This document shows, piece by piece, positions 13,940 through 27,135 of a stretch of DNA of 64,000 bases (its first letter is position 1; the number at the start of each line of letters is the position of its first letter). This DNA comes from Liolophura sinensis (Eukaryota; Mollusca; Polyplacophora; Chitonida; Chitonidae). The notes beneath the pieces were generated by a model that made no database searches, was not told the origin of the DNA, and saw only the letters and a program-made list of their open reading frames with translations. The translations under genes and the position numbers were made by a program. Location of the stretch: positions 1 to 64,000 of the forward strand of contig NW_027018104.1 of assembly GCF_032854445.1 (NCBI RefSeq), read 5' to 3'.

Positions 13940-14489
13940 GACGTCGTCTGGGCTACCGAAGGGCACATAACTTATAATGAAAAGTTGAATATAGTAATGA
14001 CCAGTCGCGATTGTACATAGTTAATGTAGCCGATTTCAATTAGCAAAAAGACCAGGCAAAAATCCAAAAGTGGAAAAACTGTTCCAATGCTGCTGGTAAG
14101 AGGCTAATCCGACGTATTTTGTGACGAGAAATCGAATGGTGCAAACCGCGTTGCTCTCCGACCAATACTTTTGGCTGTAGCCACAAATGAATAATCAATG
14201 ATGTCAAGATCACGTGCCCAGCAACGGCTCTTACTCCATGGAAACCAAGGAAATTTGCAAGTTTTCAACAGCTGGAGATGCCTGGCCCAATTGCGCATCT
14301 TTCGGAACCTTATTGATGTGGGTCAGTGTTCAATTGTACTTTTTACAGCGGACTGTGTCATGTACCTTGTGTTTTTTTTATATACAAATGGTGTGGTTTT
14401 TCTACATGTAGATAAAGACATTGAGTTTGTCTTCGACTTAGAAGTAAGACATTTGTTGGGTGAGTTAAATGGGCTTGGCCCAAAGATTT
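13940..14489. repeat. Hybrid monomer: common left, type A right
   Basis: Common through CACGTGCCC, CCAAGG and GCAAGTTTTC, then A from CTTTCGGAACC through GGACTGTGTCATG. The junction is between about 14262 and 14299. Confidence 0.85.
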
Positions 14490-15039
14490 GACGTCGTCTG
14501 GGCTACCGAAGGGCACATAACTTATAATGAAAAGTTGAATATAGTAATGACCAGTCGCGATTGTACATAGTTAATGTAGCCGATTTCAATTAGCAAAAAG
14601 ACCAGGCAAAAATCCAAAAGTGGAAAAACTGATCCAATGCTGCTGGTAAGAGGCTAATCCGACGTATTTTGTGACGAGAAATCGAATGGTGCAAACCGCG
14701 TTGCTCTCCGACCAATACTTTTGGCTGTAGCCACAAATGAATAATCAATGATGTCAAGATCACGTGCACAGCAACGGCTCTTACTCCATGGAAACCAAGG
14801 AAATTTGCAAGTTTTCAACAGCTGGTGATGCCTGGCCCAATTGCGCATCTTTCGGAACCTTATTGATGTGGGTCAGTGTTCAATTGTACTTTTTACAGCG
14901 GATTGTATCAAGTACCTTGTGTTTTTTTTATATACAAATGGTGTGGTTTTTCTACATGTAGATAAAGACATTGAGTTTGTCTTCGACTTAGAAGTAAGAC
15001 ATTTGCTGGGTGAGTTAAATGGGCTTGGCCCAAAGATTT
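14490..15039. repeat. Patchwork monomer with CACGTGCAC
   Basis: Intermediate CACGTGCAC at 14763 (one of the two A changes), common CCAAGG and GCAAGTTTTC, A-type CTTTCGGAACC, then common GATTGTATCAAG. It also carries ACTGATCC at about 14630 and GCTGGTGATG at about 14825. The short alternating tracts are best explained by gene conversion. Confidence 0.8.
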
Positions 15040-16689
15040 GACGTCGTCTGGGCTACCGAAGGGCACATAACTTATAATGAAAAGTTGAATATAGTAATGA
15101 CCAGTCGCGATTGTACATAGTTAATGTAGCCGATTTCAATTCGCAAAAAGACCAGGCAAAAATCCAAAAGTAGAAAAACTGTTCCAATGCTGCTGGTAAG
15201 AGGCTAATCCGACGTATTTTGTGACGAGAAATCGAATGGTGCAAACCGCGTTGCTCTCCGACCAATACTTTTGGCTGTAGCCACAAATGAATAATCAATG
15301 ATGTCAAGATCACGTGCCCAGCAACGGCTCTTACTCCATGGAAAGCAAGGAAATTTGCAATTTTTCAACAGCTGGAGATGCCTGGCCCAATTGCGCATCC
15401 TTTGGCACCTTATTGATGTGGGTCAGTGTTCAATTGTACTTTTTACAGCGGATTGTATCAAGTACCTTGTGTTTTTTTTATATACAAATGGTGTGGTTTT
15501 TCTACATGTAGATAAAGACATTGAGTTTGTCTTCGACTTAGAAGTAAGACATTTGCTGGGTGAGTTAAATGGGCTTGGCCCAAAGATTTGACGTCGTCTG
15601 GGCTATCGAAGGGCACATAACTTATAATGAAATGTTGAATATAGTAATGACCAGTCGCGATTGTACATAGTTAATGTAGCCGATTTAAATTAGCAAAAAG
15701 ACCAGGCAAAAATCCAAAAGTGGAAAAACTGTTCCAATGCTGCTGGTAAGAGGATAATCCGACGTATTTTGTGACGAGAAATCGAATGGTGCAAACCGCG
15801 TTGCTCTCCGACCAATACTTTTGGCTGTAGCCACAAATGAATAATCAATGATGTCAAGATCACGTGCCCAGCAACGGCTCTTACTCCATGGAAACCAAGG
15901 AAATTTGCAATTTTTCAACAGCTGGAGATGCCTGGCCCAATTGCGCATCCTTTGGCACCTTATTGATGTGGGTCAGTGTTCAATTGTACTTTTTACAGCG
16001 GATTGTATCAAGTACCTTGTGTTTTTTTTATATACAAATGGTGTGGTTTTTCTACATGTAGATAAAGACATTGAGTTTGTCTTCGACTTAGAAGTAAGAC
16101 ATTTGTTGGGTGAGTTAAATGGGCTTGGCCCAAAGATTTGACGTCGTCTGGGCTACCGAAGGGCACATAACTTATAATGAAAAGTTGAATATAGTAATGA
16201 CCAGTCGCGATTGTACATAGTTAATGTAGCCGATTTCAATTAGCAAAAAGACCAGGCAAAAATCCAAAAGTGGAAAAACTGTTCCAATGCTGCTGGTAAG
16301 AGGCTAATCCGACGTATTTTGTGACGAGAAATCGAATGGTGCAAACCGCGTTGCTCTCCGACCAATACTTTTGGCTGTAGCCACAAGTGAATAATCAATG
16401 ATGTCAAGATCACGTGCCCAGCAACGGCTCTTACTCCATGGAAACCAAGGAAATTTGCAATTTTTCAACAGCTGGAGATGCCTGGCCCAATTGCGCATCC
16501 TTTGGCACCTTATTGATGTGGGTCAGTGTTCAATTGTACTTTTTACAGCGGATTGTATCAAGTACCTTTTGTTTTTTTTATATACAAATGGTGTGGTTTT
16601 TCTACATGTAGATAAAGACATTGAGTTTGTCTTCGACTTAGAAGTAAGACATTTGCTGGGTGAGTTAAATGGGCTTGGCCCAAAGATTT

Positions 16690-17238
16690 GACGTCGTCTG
16701 GGCTACCGAAGGGCACATAACTTATAATGAAAAATTGAATATAGTAATGACCAGTCGCGATTGTACATAGCTAATGTACCCGATTTCAATAAGCAAAAAG
16801 ACCAGGCAAAAATCCAAAAGTGGAAAAACTGTTCCAATGCTGCTGGTAAGAGGCTAATCCGACGTATTTTGTGACGAGAAATCGAATGGTGCAAACCGCG
16901 TTGCTCTCCGACCAATACTTTTGGCTGTAACCACAAATGAATAATCAATGATGTCAAGATCACGTGCCCAGCAACGGCTCTTACTCCATGGAAACCATAG
17001 AAATTTGCAATTTTTCAACAGCTGGAGATGCCTGGCCCAATTGCGCATCTTTTGGCACCTTATTGATGTGGGTCAGTGTTCAATTGTACTTTTTACAGCG
17101 GATTGTATCAAGTACCTTGTGTTTTTTTATATACAAATGGTGTGGTTTTTCTACATGTAGATAAAGACATTGAGTTTGTCTTCGACTTAGAAGTAAGACA
17201 TTTGCTGGGTGAGTTAAATGGGCTTGGCCCAAAGATTT
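16690..17238. repeat. Type B monomer (549 bp)
   Basis: Full B set including CTGTAACC and T7. It precedes the A/B hybrid at 17239. Confidence 0.9.
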
Positions 17239-17787
17239 GACGTCGTCTGGGCTACCGAAGGGCACATAACTTATAATGAAATGTTGAATATAGTAATGAC
17301 CAGTCGCGATTGTACATAGTTAATGTAGCCGATTTCAATTAGCAAAATGACCAGGCAAAAATCCAAAAGTGGAAAAACTGTTCCAATGCTGTTGGTAAAA
17401 GGCTAATCCGACGTATTTTGTGACGAGAAATCGAATGGTGCAAACCGCGTTGCTCTCCGACCAATACTTTTGGCTGTAGCCACAAATGAATAATCAATGA
17501 TGTCAAGATCACGTGCCCAGCAACGGCTCTTACTCCATGGAAACCATAGAAATTTGCAATTTTTCAACAGCTGGAGATGCCTGGCCCAATTGCGCATCTT
17601 TTGGCACCTTATTGATGTGGGTCAGTGTTCAATTGTACTTTTTACAGCGGATTGTATCAAGTACCTTGTGTTTTTTTATATACAAATGGTGTGGTTTTTC
17701 TACATGTAGATAAAGACATTGAGTTTGTCTTCGACTTAGAAGTAAGACATTTGCTGGGTGAGTTAAATGGGCTTGGCCCAAAGATTT
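17239..17787. repeat. Hybrid monomer: type A left, type B right (549 bp)
   Basis: AAATGTTG, GCAAAATGACC and GCTGTTGG are followed by CACGTGCCC, CCATAG, CTTTTGGCACC and a T7 tract. It follows a full type B unit and precedes a full type A unit, so it looks like a crossover product of its neighbours. Confidence 0.8.
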
Positions 17788-18337
17788 GACGTCGTCTGGG
17801 CTACCGAAGGGCACATAACTTATAATGAAATGTTGAATATAGTAATGACCAGTCGCGATTGTACATAGTTAATGTAGCCGATTTCAATTAGCAAAATGAC
17901 CAGGCAAAAATCCAAAAGTGGAAAAACTGTTCCAATGCTGTTGGTAAGAGGCTAATCCGACGTATTTTGTGACGAGAAATCGAATGGTGCAAACCGCGTT
18001 GCTCTCCGACCAATACTTTTGGCTGTAGCCACAAATGAATAATCAATGATGTCAAGATCACGTGAACAGCAACGGCTCTTAATCCATGGAAACCATAGAA
18101 ATTTGCAATTTTTCAACAGCTGGAGATGCCTGGCCCAATTGCGCATCTTTCGGAACCTTATTGATGTGGGTCAGTGTTCAATTGTACTTTTTACAGCGGA
18201 CTGTGTCATGTACCTTGTGTTTTTTTTATATACAAATGGTGTGGTTTTTCTACATGTAGATAAAGACATTGAGTTTGTCTTCGACTTAGAAGTAAGACAT
18301 TTGTTGGGTGAGTTAAATGGGCTTGGCCCAAAGATTT
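17788..18337. repeat. Type A monomer
   Basis: Full A set. The 7.70-kb spaced block begins near its right end, just after the T-tract. Confidence 0.9.
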
Positions 18338-18888
18338 GACGTCGTCTGGGCTACCGAAGGGCACATAACTTATAATGAAAAGTTGAATATAGTAATGACC
18401 AGTCGCGATTGTACATAGTTAATGTAGCCGATTTCAATTAGCAAAAAGACCAGGCAAAAATCCAAAAGTGGAAAAACTGTTCCAATGCTGCTGGTAAGAG
18501 GCTAATCCGACGTATTTTGTGACGAGAAATCGAATGGTGCAAACCGCGTTGCTCTCCGACCAATACTTTTGGCTGTAGCCACAAATGAATAATCAATGAT
18601 GTCAAGATCACGTGCCCAGCAACGGCTCTTACTCCATGGAAAGCAAGGAAATTTGCAATTTTTCAACAGCTGGAGATGCCTGGCCCAATTGCGCATCCTT
18701 TGGCACCTTATTGATGTGGGTCAGTGTTCAATTGTACTTTTTACAGCGGATTGTATCAAGTACCTTTTGTTTTTTTTTATATACAAATGGTGTGGTTTTT
18801 CTACATGTAGATAAAGACATTGAGTTTGTCTTCGACTTAGAAGTAAGACATTTGCTGGGTGAGTTAAATGGGCTTGGCCCAAAGATTT

Positions 18889-19437
18889 GACGTCGTCTGG
18901 GCTACCGAAGGGCACATAACTTATAATGAAAAATTGAATATAGTAATGACCAGTCGCGATTGTACATAGCTAATGTACCCGATTTCAATAAGCAAAAAGA
19001 CCAGGCAAAAATCCAAAAGTGGAAAAACTGTTCCAATGCTGCTGGTAAGAGGCTAATCCGACGTATTTTGTGACGAGAAATCGAATGGTGCAAACCGCGT
19101 TGCTCTCCGACCAATACTTTTGGCTGTAGCCACAAATGAATAATCAATGATGTCAAGATCACGTGCCCAGCAACGGCTCTTACTCCATGGAAACCATAGA
19201 AATTTGCAATTTTTCAACAGCTGGAGATGCCTGGCCCAATTGCGCATCTTTTGGCACCTTATTGATGTGGGTCAGTGTTCAATTGTACTTTTTACAGCGG
19301 ATTGTATCAAGTACCTTGTGTTTTTTTATATACAAATGGTGTGGTTTTTCTACATGTAGATAAAGACATTGAGTTTGTCTTCGACTTAGAAGTAAGACAT
19401 TTGCTGGGTGAGTTAAATGGGCTTGGCCCAAAGATTT
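18889..19437. repeat. Type B monomer with common CTGTAGCC
   Basis: B markers throughout except CTGTAGCC, where other full B units have CTGTAACC. Its sister at 26587 has CTGTAACC. Confidence 0.88.
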
Positions 19438-19987
19438 GACGTCGTCTGGGCTACCGAAGGGCACATAACTTATAATGAAATGTTGAATATAGTAATGACC
19501 AGTCGCGATTGTACATAGTTAATGTAGCCGATTTCAATTAGCAAAATGACCAGGCAAAAATCCAAAAGTGGAAAAACTGTTCCAATGCTGTTGGTAAAAA
19601 ACTAATCCGACGTATTTTGTGACGAGAAATCGAATGGTGCAAACCGCGTTGCTCTCCGACCAATACTTTTGGCTGTAGCCACAAATGAATAATCAATGAT
19701 GTCAAGATCACGTGAACAGCAACGGCTCTTACTCCATGGAAACCATAGAAATTTGCAATTTTTCAACAGCTGGAGATGCCTGGCCCAATTGCGCATCTTT
19801 CGGAACCTTATTGATGTGGGTCAGTGTTCAATTGTACTTTTTACAGCGGACTGTGTCATGTACCTTGTGTTTTTTTTATATACAAATGGTGTGGTTTTTC
19901 TACATGTAGATAAAGACATTGAGTTTGTCTTCGACTTAGAAGTAAGACATTTGTTGGGTGAGTTAAATGGGCTTGGCCCAAAGATTT
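19438..19987. repeat. Type A monomer with a common patch at CTTACTCC
   Basis: CACGTGAAC (A) is followed by common CTTACTCC, then A from CCATAG on. It also has GGTAAAAAACTAATCC in place of GGTAAGAGGCTAATCC. Both features recur in the sister unit at 27136. Confidence 0.88.
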
Positions 19988-22736
19988 GACGTCGTCTGGG
20001 CTACCGAAGGGCACATAACTTATAATGAAAAGTTGAATATAGTAATGACCAGTCGCGATTGTACATAGTTAATGTAGCCGATTTCAATTAGCAAAAAGAC
20101 CAGGCAAAAATCCAAAAGTGGAAAAACTGTTCCAATGCTGCTGGTAAGAGGCTAATCCGACGTATTTTGTGACGAGAAATCGAATGGTGCAAACCGCGTT
20201 GCTCTCCGACCAATACTTTTGGCTGTAGCCACAAATGAATAATCAATGATGTCAAGATCACGTGCCCAGCAACGGCTCTTACTCCATGGAAACCAAGGAA
20301 ATTTGCAATTTTTCAACAGCTGGAGATGCCTGGCCCTATTGCGCATCCTTTGGCACCTTATTGATGTGGGTCAGTGTTCAATTGTACTTTTTACAGCGGA
20401 TTGTATCAAGTACCTTTTGTTTTTTTTATGTACAAATGGTGTGGTTTTTCTACATGTAGATAAAGACATTGAGTTTGTCTTCGACTTAGGAGTAAGACAT
20501 TTGCTGGGTGAGTTAAATGGGCTTGGCCCAAAGATTTGACGTCGTCTGGGCTACCGAAGGGCACATAACTTATAATGAAATGTTGAATATAGTAATGACC
20601 AGTCGCGATTGTACATAGTTAATGTAGCCGATTTGAATTAGCAAAAAGACCAGGCAAAAATCCAAAAGTGGAAAAACTGTTCCAATGCTGCTGGTAAGAG
20701 GCTAATCGACGTATTTTGTGACGAGAAATCGAATGGTGCAAACCGCGTTGCTCTCCGACCAATACTTTTGGCTGTAGCCACAAATGAATAATCAATGATG
20801 TCAAGATCACGTGCCCAGCAACGGCTCTTACTCCATGGAAACCAAGGAAATTTGCAATTTTTCAACAGCTGGAGATGCCTGGCCCAATTGCGCATCCTTT
20901 GGCACCTTATTGATGTGGGTCAGTGTTCAATTGTACTTTTTACAGCGGATTGTATCAAGTACCTTTTGTTTTTTTTATATACAAATGGTGTGGTTTTTCT
21001 ACATGTAGATAAAGACATTGAGTTTGTCTTCGACTTAGAAGTAAGACATTTGTTGGGTGAGTTAAATGGGCTTGGTTCAAAGATTTGACGTCGTCTGGGC
21101 TACCGAAGGGCACATAACTTATAATGAAAAGTTGAATATAGTAATGACCAGTCGTGATTGTACATAGTTAATGTAGCCGATTTCAATTAGCAAAAAGACC
21201 AGGCAAAAATCCAAAAGTGGAAAAACTGTTCCAATGCTGCTGGTAAGAGGCTAATCGACGTATTTTGTGACGAGAAATCGAATGGTGCAAACCGCGTTGC
21301 TCTCCGACCAATACTTTTGGCTGTAGCCACAAATGAATAATCAATGATGTCAAGATCACGTGCCCAGTAACGGCTCTTACTCCATGGAAACCAAGGAAAT
21401 TTGCAATTTTTCAACAGCTGGAGATGCCTGGCCCAATTGCGCATCCTTTGGCACCTTATTGATGTGGGTCAGTGTTCAATTGTACTTTTTACAGCGGATT
21501 GTATCAAGTACCTTGTGTTTTTTTTTATATACAAATGGTGTGGTTTTTCTACATGTAGATAAAGACATTGAGTTTGTCTTCGACTTAAGAGTAAGACATT
21601 TGCTGGGTGAGTTAAATGGGCTTGGCCCAAAGATTTGACGTCGTCTGGGCTACCGAAGGGCACATAACTTATAATGAAATGTTGAATATAGTAATGACCA
21701 GTCGCGATTGTACATAGTTAATGTAGCCGATTTCAATTAGCAAAAAGACCAGGCAAAAATCCAAAAGTGGAAAAACTGTTCCAATGCTGCTGGTAAGAGG
21801 CTAATCCGACGTATTTTGTGACGAGAAATCGAATGGTGGAAACCGCGTTGCTCTCCGACCAATACTTTTGGCTGTAGCCACAAGTGAATAATCAATGATG
21901 TCAAGATCACGTGCCCAGCAACGGCTCTTACTCCATGGAAACCAAGGAAATTTGCAATTTTTCAACAGCTGGAGATGCCTGGCCCAATTGCGCATCCTTT
22001 GGCACCTTATTGATGTGGGTCAGTGTTCAATTGTACTTTTTACAGCGGATTGTATCAAGTACCTTGTGTTTTTTTATATACAAATGGTGTGGTTTTTTCT
22101 ACATGTAGATAAAGACATTGAGTTTGTCTTCGACTTAGAAGTAAGACATTTGCTGGGTGAGTTAAATGGGCTTGGCCCAAAGATTTGACGTCGTCTGGGC
22201 TACCGAAGGGCACAAAACTTATAATGAAAAGTTGAATATAGTAATGACCAGTCGCGATTGTACATAGTTAATGTAGCCGATTTCAATTCGCAAAAAGACC
22301 AGGCAAAAATCCTAAAGTGGAAAAACTGTTCCAATGCTGCTGGTAAGAGGCTAATCCGACGTATTTTGTGACGAGAAATCGATTGGTGCAAACCGCGTTG
22401 CTCTCCAACCAATACTTTTGGCTGTAGCCACAAATGAATAATCAATGATGTCAAGATCACGTGCCCAGCAACGGCTCTTACTCCATGGAAACCAAGGAAA
22501 TTTGCAATTTTTCAACAGCTGGAGATGCCTGGCCCAATTGCGCATCCTTTGGCACCTTATTGATGTGGGTCAGTGTTCAATTGTACTTTTTACAGCGGAT
22601 TGTATCAAGTACCTTTTGTTTTTTTTATATACAAATGGTGTGGTTTTTCTACATGTAGATAAAGACATTGAGTTTGTCTTCGACTTAGAAGTAAGACATT
22701 TGCTGGGTGAGTTAAATGGGCTTGGCCCAAAGATTT

Positions 22737-23286
22737 GACGTCGTCTGGGCTACCGAAGGGCACATAACTTATAATGAAAAGTAGAATATAGTAATGACCA
22801 GTCGCAATTGTACATAGCTAATGTACCCGATTTCAATAAGCAAAAAGACCAGGCAAAAATCCAAAAGTGGAAAAACTGTTCCAATGCTGCTGGTAAGAGG
22901 CTAATCCGACGTATTTTGTGACGAGAAATCGAATGGTGCAAACCGCGTTGCTCTCCGACCAATACTTTTGGCTGTAGCCACAAATGAATAATCAATGATG
23001 TCAAGATCACGTGCCCAGCAACGGCTCTTACTCCATGGAAACCAAGGAAATTTGCAATTTTTCAACAGCTGAAGATGCCTGGCCCAATTGCGCATCCTTT
23101 GGCACCTTATTGATGTGGGTCAGTGTTCAATTGTACTTTTTACAGCGGATTGTATCAAGTACCTTGTGTTTTTTTTATATACAAATGGTGTGGTTTTTCT
23201 ACATGTAGATAAAGACATTGAGTTTGTCTTCGATTTAGAAGTAAGACATTTGTTGGGTGAGTTAAATGGGCTTGGCCCAAAGATTT
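22737..23286. repeat. Hybrid monomer: type B left, common right
   Basis: AAAAGTAGAAT, GTCGCAATTG, GCTAATGTACCC and AATAAGC are followed by common CACGTGCCC, CCAAGG and CATCCTTTGGC, with GCTGAAGATG at about 23069. Confidence 0.85.
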
Positions 23287-23836
23287 GACGTCGTCTGGGC
23301 TACCGAAGGGCACATAACTTATAATGAAAAGTTGAATATAGTAATGACCAGTCGCGATTGTACATAGTTAATGTAGCCGATTTCAATTAACAAAAAGACC
23401 AGGCAAAAATCCAAAAGTGGAAAAAACTGTTCCAATGCTGCTGGTAAGAGGCTAATCCGACGTATTTTGTGACGAGAAATCGAATGGTGCAAACCGCGTT
23501 GCTCTCCGACCAATAATTTGGCTGTAGCCACAAATGAATAATCAATGATGTCAAGATCACGTGCCCAGCAACGGCTCTTACTCCATGGAAACCAAGGAAA
23601 TTTGCAATTTTTCAACAGCTGGAGATGCCTGGCCCAATTGCGCATCCTTTGGCACCTTATTGATGTGGGTCAGTGTTCAATTGTACTTTTTACAGCGGAT
23701 TGTATCAAGTACCTTGTGTTTTTTTTATATACAAATGGTGTGGTTTTTCTACATGTAGATAAAGACATTGAGTTTGTCTTCGACTTAGAAGTAAGACATT
23801 TGCTGGGTGAGTTAAATGGGCTTGGCCCAAAGATTT
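23287..23836. repeat. CAATAATTT monomer with compensating extra A
   Basis: CCAATAATTTGG replaces CCAATACTTTTGG (net loss of one base), while an extra A occurs in GTGGAAAAAACTG at about 23424, so the length stays 550. It is the only CAATAATTT unit in the left part of the window. Confidence 0.9.
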
Positions 23837-26586
23837 GACGTCGTCTGGGCTACCGAAGGGCACATAACTTATAATGAAAAGTTGAATATAGTAATGACCA
23901 GTCGCGATTGTACATAGTTAATGTAGCCGATTTCAATTCGCAAAAAGACCAGGCAAAAATCCAAAAGTAGAAAAACTGTTCCAATGCTGCTGGTAAGAGG
24001 CTAATCCGACGTATTTTGTGACGAGAAATCGAATGGTGCAAACCGCGTTGCTCTCCGACCAATACTTTTGGCTGTAGCCACAAATGAATAATCAATGATG
24101 TCAAGATCACGTGCCCAGCAACGGCTCTTACTCCATGGAAACCAAGGAAATTTGCAATTTTTCAACAGCTGGAGATGCCTGGCCCAATTGCGCATCCTTT
24201 GGCACCTTATTGATGTGGGTCAGTGTTCAATTCTACTTTTTACAGCGGATTGTATCAAGTACCTTGTGTTTTTTTTATATACAAATGGTGTGGTTTTTCT
24301 ACATGTAGATAAAGACATTGAGTTTGTCTTCGACTTAGAAGTAAGACATTTGTTGGGTGAGTTAAATGGGCTTGGCCCAAAGATTTGACGTCGTCTGGGC
24401 TACCGAAGGGCACATAACTTATAATGAAAAGTTGAATATAGTAATGACCAGTCGCGATTGTACATAGTTAATGTAGCCGATTTCAATTCGCAAAAAGACC
24501 AGGCAAAAATCCAAAAGTAGAAAAACTGTTCCAATGCTGCTGGTAAGAGGCTAATCCGACGTATTTTGTGACGAGAAATCGAATGGTGCAAACCGCGTTG
24601 CTCTCCGACCAATACTTTTGGCTGTATCCACAAATGAACAATCAATGATGTCAAGATCACGTGCCCAGCAACGGCTCTTACTCCATGGAAACCAAGGAAA
24701 TTTGCAATTTTTCAACAGCTGAAGATGCCTGGCCCAATTGCGCATCCTTTGGCACCTTATTGATGTGGGTCAGTGTTCAATTGTACTTTTTACAGCGGAT
24801 TGTATCAAGTAGCTTGTGTTTTTTTTATATACAAATGGTGTGGTTTTTCTACATGTAGATAAAGACATTGAGTTTGTCTTCGACTTAGAAGTAAGACATT
24901 TGCTGGGTGAGTTAAATGGGCTTGGCCCAAAGATTTGACGTCGTCTGGGCTACCGAAGGGCACATAACTTATAATGAAATGTTGAATATAGTAATGACCA
25001 GTCGCGATTGTACCTAGTTAATGTAGCCGATTTAAATTAGCAAAAAGATCAGGCAAAAATCCAAAAGTGGAAAAACTGTTCCAATGCTGCTGGTAAGAGG
25101 ATAATCCGACGTATTTTGTGACGAGAAATCGAATGGTGCAAACCGCGTTGCTCTCCGACCAATACTTTTGGCTGTAGCCACAAATGAATAATCAATGATG
25201 TCAAGATCACGTGCCCAGCAACGGCTCTTACTCCATGGAAACCATAGAAATTTGCAATTTTTCAACAGCTGAAGATGCCTGGCCCAATTGCGCATCCTTT
25301 GGCACCTTATTGATGTGGGTCAGTGTTCAATTGTACTTTTTACAGCGGATTGTATCAAGTACCTTGTGTTTTTTTTATATACAAATGGTGTGGTTTTTCT
25401 ACATGTAGTTAAAGACATTGAGTTTGTCTTCGACTTAGAAGTAAGACATTTGTTGGGTGAGTTAAATGGGCTTGGCCCAAAGATTTGACGTCGTCTGGGC
25501 TACCGAAGGGCACATAACTTATAATGAAAAGTTGAATATAGTAATGACCAGTCGCGATTGTACATAGTTAATGTAGCCGATTTCAATTAGCAAAAAGACC
25601 AGGCAAAAATCCAAAAGTAGAAAAACTGTTCCAATGCTGCTGGTAAGAGGCTAATCCGACGTATTTTGTGACGAGAAATCGAATGGTGCAAACCGCGTTG
25701 CTCTCCGACCAATACTTTTGGCTGTAGCCACAAATGAATAATCAATGATGTCAAGATCACGTGCCCAGCAACGGCTCTTACTCCATGGAAACCAAGGAAA
25801 TTTGCAATTTTTCAACAGCTGAAGATGCCTGGCCCAATTGCGCATCCTTTGGCACCTTATTGATGTGGGTCAGTGTTCAATTGTACTTTTTACAGCGGAT
25901 TGTATCAAGTACCTTTTGTTTTTTTCATATACAAATGGTGTGGTTTTTCTACATGTAGATAAAGACATTGAGTTTGTCTTCGACTTAGAAGTAAGACATT
26001 TGTTGGGTGAGTTAAATGGGCTTGGCCCAAAGATTTGACGTCGTCTGGGCTACCGAAGGGCACATAACTTATAATGAAAAGTTGAATATAGTAATGACCA
26101 GTCGCGATTGTACATAGTTAATGTAGCCGATTTCAATTAGCAAAAAGACCAGGCAAAAATCCAAAAGTGGAAAAACTGTTCCAATGCTGCTGGTAAGAGG
26201 CTAATCCGACGTATTTTGTGACGAGAAATCGAATGGTGCAAACCGCGTTGCTCTCCGACCAATACTTTTGGCTGTAGCCACAAATGAATAATCAATGATG
26301 TCAAGATCACGTGCCCAGCAACGGCTCTTACTCCATGGAAAGCAAGGAAATTTGCAATTTTTCAACAGCTGGAGATGCCTGGCCCAATTGCGCATCCTTT
26401 GGCACCTTATTGATGTGGGTCAGTGTTCAATTGTACTTTTTACAGCGGATTGTATCAAGTACCTTTTGTTTTTTTTATATACAAATGGTGTGGTTTTTCT
26501 ACATGTAGATAAAGACATTGAGTTTGTCTTCGACTTAGAAGTAAGACATTTGCTGGGTGAGTTAAATGGGCTTGGCCCAAAGATTT

Positions 26587-27135
26587 GACGTCGTCTGGGC
26601 TACCGAAGGGCACATAACTTATAATGAAAAATTGAATATAGTAATGACCAGTCGCGATTGTACATAGCTAATGTACCCGATTTCAATAAGCAAAAAGACC
26701 AGGCAAAAATCCAAAAGTGGAAAAACTGTTCCAATGCTGCTGGTAAGAGGCTAATCCGACGTATTTTGTGACGAGAAATCGAATGGTGCAAACCGCGTTG
26801 CTCTCCGACCAATACTTTTGGCTGTAACCACAAATGAATAATCAATGATGTCAAGATCACGTGCCCAGCAACGGCTCTTACTCCATGGAAACCATAGAAA
26901 TTTGCAATTTTTCAACAGCTGGAGATGCCTGGCCCAATTGCGCATCTTTTGGCACCTTATTGATGTGGGTCAGTGTTCAATTGTACTTTTTACAGCGGAT
27001 TGTATCAAGTACCTTGTGTTTTTTTATATACAAATGGTGTGGTTTTTCTACATGTAGATAAAGACATTGAGTTTGTCTTCGACTTAGAAGTAAGACATTT
27101 GCTGGGTGAGTTAAATGGGCTTGGCCCAAAGATTT
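26587..27135. repeat. Type B monomer (549 bp)
   Basis: Full B set; sister of the unit at 18889 at about 7.70 kb spacing. No full B unit is seen to the right of this point. Confidence 0.9.

Larger units (their letters stand above)
18230..23071. repeat. 7.70-kb spaced block, left copy (about 4.8 kb)
   Basis: Nine units in the same order as 25929-30773: GGAAAGCAAGG unit, type B, type A with the common patch, GGCCCTATTGC unit, GGTTCAAAG unit, CAGTAACGG unit, GGTGGAAACC unit, CTCCAACC unit and B/common hybrid. The offset is 7698-7700 bp (14 units). Differences include T9 versus T8 near 18772, two one-base deletions (about 20707 and 21256), and the T7/T6 unit at about 22070. Confidence 0.85.

Noticed and set aside
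23060-23110. Hammerhead ribozyme core (CTGAAGA in GCTGAAGATG variants)
   Set aside because: CTGAAGA fits CUGANGA, but no GAAA follows at the required distance and no flanking stems are evident. Most units have CTGGAGA instead.
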